From NCBI GenBank assembly GCA_963513935.1, contig OY740771.1, positions 15,952,954-16,016,953 on the forward strand: a stretch of 64,000 nucleotides of DNA, in the 5' to 3' direction. Positions 46,026 through 64,000 of this stretch are shown one piece after another (positions within the stretch are counted from its first letter, which is position 1; each line of letters begins with the position of its first letter). Below the pieces are notes generated by a model. That model searched no databases and was not told the DNA's origin. It saw only the letters and a list, made by a program, of their open reading frames with translations. This DNA is from Aphrophora alni (lineage: Eukaryota; Arthropoda; Insecta; Hemiptera; Aphrophoridae). Position numbers and translations under genes: made by a program.

Positions 46026-47324
46026 AATTAAAAAATTAGTTTTGGATTGGTTAAATGATGGATCACTCCCACATCTCTCTACAAGTGCTTATATATTTAT
46101 GAACATTATGTAAACAAAATAAAGAAATTTATTTTGCATTGCTAGTTGATATTTTATTCATTTATAAAGTTTTCTGTGAACTGCAACAACTTAAAAATTA
46201 CCCTCATGAAAACTATATAATAAAAAACTCATTTTAAAATAAAATTATATCTTTATTCTTTGTAGAAAAGAACAGACGTTTTATTATAAATTTTAAGTAT
46301 ACTTTATAGTTTTCCTTTTTTTAACATTTTAAAACTAAAAATATAAATAATTATTACTAAACTTGAAATCAATATTTTTATAGGAAATACATCACCTATC
46401 TAAATTTTTTTTTATATATATGTTATTTACAAATATTATAACCAACTATGTTTAAAAATAATATAGTTTACACACCTTATCTGTCTACAGTTAATAAAAA
46501 TTTAAACAGACTACAGTTTTTGGAAAATTATACCTCAATTATACAAAAACTTTACATTACTTATCAACAATTCATTATTTTAAAATAAAATATCAGCATT
46601 ACATTAAAACATATCCTGGAATAAACGAAAATGTATTTGTACTAACACATATAGTAAAACACTTTTTGCACATGGCAATCGTCCAGATCCCAACACACCT
46701 AATCAACCTAACAGTTATTTTACATACAATAGACCAAGATGAAAAGTGCATCTCCTCTCCAACAAATTCAATCTCTCCTCCAATAAAAAATAATAATATT
46801 AATTAAAGGTCATCACACATGTACTTACGTACATGTTATCTACCAATTACAGTACCAGTTTTTCCCAGCTCAATTATTGGCCTAACCACAGACAACCTAA
46901 ACACTAGGATAAATGGCTACAGTCACGTTGTAAAAATCATGGATATTAAGAAATCCACTCCAAAACGTGCAACAAACAACAACGTTGCCATTTTGATGAC
47001 TGCTTCATGACAAAAATCACTCTCCAAAATTGAACCCCTCATAATTAAGAAGGTTAGAACTGTCTCATCAGTGGGTCATAAAATCTAAAGAACCCCCTAA
47101 CCTTAATCTTAGATAAATCATCGTTTATCCATTTTCCTCTCCAACAGGCGGAATATTTTTTTTAATTATTCAATTTAAAAAAATTGAATAATAATAACAA
47201 AAATAATAATGAAACATTCGTCTGTGGTTCAACACTCAACACAGATCGATCCTCTACAACAATTTTATACTCTCTACTGATTGAGAAAGTAAACAGTGTT
47301 TATAAAATATTTCAGAACTTTAGT

Positions 47325-47470
47325 GTTTTATTGTGCGTTTTTCTATTTGTTCTACCAGGTACTGTAATAGCAAGGACCACTTTCCAAGGTACGCCTGTGT
47401 GTCTTATCCATACAACATCTAAATATAATAGCCTATATCCCCTATTAAACTCTAACCTATATTTTTGTTT
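47325..47470 (-). repeat. Diverged arm of the 8808-9112 foldback family
   Basis: AAGGACCACTTTCCAAGGTA and the following AATAGCCTATATCCCCTATT, AACTCTAACCTATAT match the right arm of the earlier element in the same order, at lower identity. Confidence 0.65.
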
Positions 47471-47743
47471 ATTCATTCACAGGTTTTAAGTAATTTTAAT
47501 TTTTGGAAAACATGTCCACGTGCTAATTGATTTGACGTTATTGTTTGAATTGATAATGAATAAAACCTTCTGTTATCTGTTTGTATTTTAAAGAACAATA
47601 GACAGATTAGTTATCTAACTTGTTATTGTTATTATTCAGTTCTGGAGGCATTTGGATTACTTAAACGGCACCATATTTATTAAAGTCCCCGTAATAAAAG
47701 TAACAATTATGTATTTTAATTTGAATATCATGTTTATAAACTA

Positions 47744-48356
47744 TACAAATATATGGTAAATATTCATTGTATGTTATTATCGGATTTTGTTGTTAAAAAT
47801 TGTGAAATCATTAACTAATTACCTTGTATTCAAACAATCAGATCATATTATTTGTCAGAAGACATGGTTGATATCCCAAAATGCATTTATTCATTGTCAA
47901 ATAACAAATAGAAAATTAGGGAATCCAGCCGTTGTTAGGTTAAATCCAGCTCTGATTACAAAAGCCTACATTAATGTTAGTTGGTTATGTTATGTTAGTC
48001 AAGTTAGTGGATGTGTAATCTTTCGATGTTTATTATTAAAACTATTTGTCATGGTAAAAAATATTTGTTTTAAAAGGTATATAGGTGACTATATATAGCA
48101 ATCACAACATTCATTGACTTGATGAACATATTTATCAATATTAACTTAGGAATTCATAATGTGAACTGTATTTCGTTCTTTTATATTTCTTATTTTCTAC
48201 TAAAATAATGCATTTTGTGACTTTAAAAATGTCTTCCGACAAAAAATATGAACTTAGTGTTTAAATTACAAGGTAAATAGTTAACGATTTCATAATTTTT
48301 AATATCAAAATCCGATAATAATGTACAATGAATATTTACCAAATATATTTGCATGT
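47744..48356. mobile_element. Foldback/MITE element, copy 2 of the family at 14535-15120
   Basis: The left arm (ATATGGTAAATATTCATTGT, CGGATTTTG, AAATCATTAACTAATTACCT) is mirrored at 48197-48356. The arms are about 160 bases. The internal AGTCAAGTTAGTGGATG matches the complement of the first copy. The open frame 47787-48098 falls wholly inside and is not a gene. Confidence 0.7.
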
Positions 48357-48979
48357 CTGAAATATAAAATTTTGAATAGAATTATGTATTTGTAGTTTAA
48401 ATTGTAAGATAAAATTAAATCAAAAAAATACTTTCAAATTTAAAAATAAACAACACATCATAAAGAAGTAAAAACAAAAAAATTGTTGTAATATTTTACC
48501 ATTTTATTTAAATGTTTGTGTTTAAATGTTTTTTTAAACACATTAAGAGAGCGATTCTCTCAAATTTAACCCAAATTGAAGTAAAACCAAAGTATTATGG
48601 TATTTTCATACAATCATTTTGCAGTGTAAAATTTTAACTGTTTAATATAAAATTATTTTTACGTATATATTTTTGTATTTGTTCTAAAGGAAGTTGAATT
48701 AATATGTATTGTACTTATGAAATTAGTGATTTGAATCTATGATAGCATAAATTAAAATTCTGAAATTTACTTATCCAAACCTAACTTAACCTAACCTATT
48801 TCTTTAATTGTAAAACGTTAAATAAATGTGATGAAAAAAATACATTCACTCTTTAGCTTATGTGTCCAAAAATAGCACCCATTATTGTTTATTTTTTATA
48901 ATCTAAGCATAAATTTAGTAGTTTGTTCTTTACAATTAAATATAATTATTTACATAAATTTAATAAAGCTGCAACTTGA

Positions 48980-49085
48980 GGGCGAAATAAAACAAAATAA
49001 AACTGTACTTCCACAAGAAATCACTTTAACCTAAAAATACGTTCAAAATAAAACTGAACTTCCACAAGAAGTCACTTTAAACTAG
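48980..49085. repeat. Tandem duplication of about 54 bases
   Basis: AAATAAAACTGTACTTCCAC and AAATAAAACTGAACTTCCAC, each followed by AAGAAATCACTTTAA or AAGAAGTCACTTTAA. Confidence 0.8.
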
Positions 49086-49390
49086 ACGTTTCAATTTTAA
49101 GCCACCATTCAGAAATGTACACAGTACCTATCAGGGTACAACGAAGAATGGTAATTTAGTCCTTGAAATGTTATCTTGATAGTTGATTGGTTTTTATGGT
49201 AATTTAGTTTTTTTAGTGAAACATGATTACATAGATGACATGATTTAATTGTTCTATTAAAATCTGTTTGTAGACACACAAACAGATTGATAATAAACTT
49301 GTGAGATTTGATAGGTTTGCCTCAAATCCTAATCAAAAATAATACATTTACTACACCAAACATAATAGAGTCACATTTCTAGTGTACTAT

Positions 49391-62628
<13,238 letters not shown>

Positions 62629-64000
62629 CTGTCAACAGAAATCATTGTTAATTAACATATAATTGTGAAATAATTTTTTAATATGTATTTCCTCTCAGTT
62701 TCTAGTTGAAATATTTATTTGAGCAGTTAAAATAATGTAATACGAACTGTCTTACATAATCGTGTTAACAAAATGTATTTGTCTCTGGATACTTTTTTAC
62801 TCTATCATATACATAGAAAGTTATGTGATATCAAGATTTTCTTTGATATATAGTGAATTTTATAATATATCTGCTTGTTGTAGTGCAGTGCTGTATAGTC
62901 TAAACCAGTGGGCTGATTTTTATCAAATTTGTTTGTCTATTTTGAGATGAATGCAGAGTCATAATTGACTCCTTGAAATTAGTGTAAATAGAGTATAAAA
63001 AGATCCACAACTCAAAACCTAAATTTGTTTTCAAATTGAGAAGATATGGTATAAGAAGAGACCCCCCATCTCTCAAATACTCTAATAGCGTCAGGTTCAG
63101 AAAACGACAAGAGTTGATTAAGAAAGGCATTAAGAAAGATGGAGATCTCGTTAAGGTTGTTCAAGACTGCAGAGTTAACTTGAACCTCTGATGAGTTTTA
63201 TAGAAATATAGCTATTGCAACCATATTCATGATGAGGTCTAGAACCATAAAGTCTGAACCAATGAAGGTATATAAAAAAAAACCATTTGATTTTGTAGGG
63301 AGTTCAGTGAACTCAAATAGAATTTTAAAAAAATCTGTCTTGTTGCACCTCATTGTAAAGGTTATTTAGTGTTGAAAACAGTACTACAAATAAGTAAATA
63401 CAAAACCAATAACTACACTAGTAGTGTCAATTTCATATTATATGCAACCATTTTGCATAGAGCCAACTAAATGAAATTGTTTCCTTGTTGTTGAAAGGTG
63501 AAAATCTTCTTGTCATCATTGAAGGGGGAAAAAAAAGAAAAAGAAAAAGGAAGAAAAAAGTATAAAATAAAGACCTCTAGCCCTGGAATACTTTAATATC
63601 GTCAGACTCGGAAGAGAGCGAAAATTGGAAATATGGAAGAAATATAAAAGAGAGTGATCTATAATTAGCACAATGTAGTCCCTCTGTACCAAATTTCATG
63701 TTCCTCTCTTAATTTTCGTGGCTGCTAGACTATTTACATAAAGACAACAATGATGACTGATAAACAGCATGGGAAAATCACTTTTTCGGTTTCCTAAAGC
63801 CATAAAACGTGAAAATCACTCAAAATGTTTTGTGTTTACCAAACTTGCATTAATGAAATTGTTTTAAATAATAAAATAGAGAGACCCTTACCCTTTGAAA
63901 ACTCTAATAACATCTGGATTGCTCTTAAATATCATAGTATTTCTTTTTTGATGTCCTCAGACATTGCTGGTGATGTTGCAGTTTGAGGAAGCCCATATTT
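62629..64000. repeat. DPP4-like intron with copies of the TATTAGAGTATTCGAG family
   Basis: Copies at about 63035-63290, 63545-63700 and 63870-63925 carry CTCAAATACTCTAATAGCGT, GGAATACTTTAATATCGTCA and GAAAACTCTAATAACATCTG. No upstream DPP4-like exon could be found before the window ends. Open frames at 62762-63130 are not supported. Confidence 0.5.

Larger units (their letters stand above)
44072..49390. other. Convergent intergenic region between GTF3C5 and the DPP4-like gene
   Basis: About 5.3 kb without supported coding exons. It holds a T run near 44323-44343, a GGGTGTTAC-type repeat (44756-45300), small tandem duplications (45720-46025 and 48980-49085), a foldback-family arm (47325-47470) and a foldback MITE (47744-48356). 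The 3' untranslated region of the DPP4-like gene must lie in its right part. Open frames at 46819-48098 are not convincing. Confidence 0.6.

Noticed and set aside
47787..48098. Plus-strand 103-codon frame
   Set aside because: Falls within a foldback MITE and its text is that of the MITE arms and core.

Overview
This window looks like nuclear DNA from an insect, possibly a hemipteran. It is very AT-rich, has spliced genes with GT-AG introns of 1-7.5 kb, and is heavily loaded with degenerate transposons (mariner, pogo/Tigger, non-LTR retroelements and many foldback/MITE-like repeats). Short interstitial TTAGG-type tracts fit an arthropod. The palindrome TAGGCCTA recurs often and may be a lineage signature. 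The species cannot be fixed from the sequence alone. I see no rRNA, tRNA or CRISPR.

Three protein-coding genes can be assembled from phase-compatible exons. (1) Minus strand, 15554 down to 6606 and continuing off the left edge or into undetected exons: a protein with a Gln/His/Pro/Thr-rich N-terminal half followed by the start of an integrase zinc-binding-like (GIN1-like) domain; four exons, 252 codons visible. (2) Plus strand, 18065-43867: a complete 8-exon gene for the TFIIIC subunit GTF3C5 (TFIIIC63/tau95 family), 491 residues. (3) Minus strand, 62628 down to 49391, 5' end beyond the right edge: the C-terminal 378 residues of a dipeptidyl peptidase 4-type serine peptidase with the Ser-Asp-His triad intact. 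Genes 1 and 2 are head to head (about 2.5 kb between start codons). Genes 2 and 3 converge on a gene-free AT-rich interval at about 44-49.4 kb.

The left 6.6 kb contains repeats but no exon I can support. The GTF3C5 introns hold a 60-bp minisatellite, a near-perfect hairpin, a 764-bp tandem dimer, a degenerate LINE, an 840-bp foldback, a 5'-truncated jockey-type LINE with a likely 10-bp target-site duplication, and pogo/Tigger remnants. The DPP4-like introns hold mariner copies, two head-to-head LINE fragments and several foldbacks.

The points most worth a second look are: a 120-bp tandem duplication that copies a GTF3C5 3' splice site and the first bases of its exon; a phase-compatible alternative terminal exon of GTF3C5; a hammerhead-ribozyme-like motif at several loci, three of them inside inverted repeats; the minisatellite with an open 20-residue repeat; and an inverted pair in which a copy of the 5' flank of the GIN1-like gene sits in that gene's first intron. 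The three genes have unrelated roles (Pol III transcription, a domesticated-integrase-like protein, extracellular peptide processing), and nothing suggests they act as one system.
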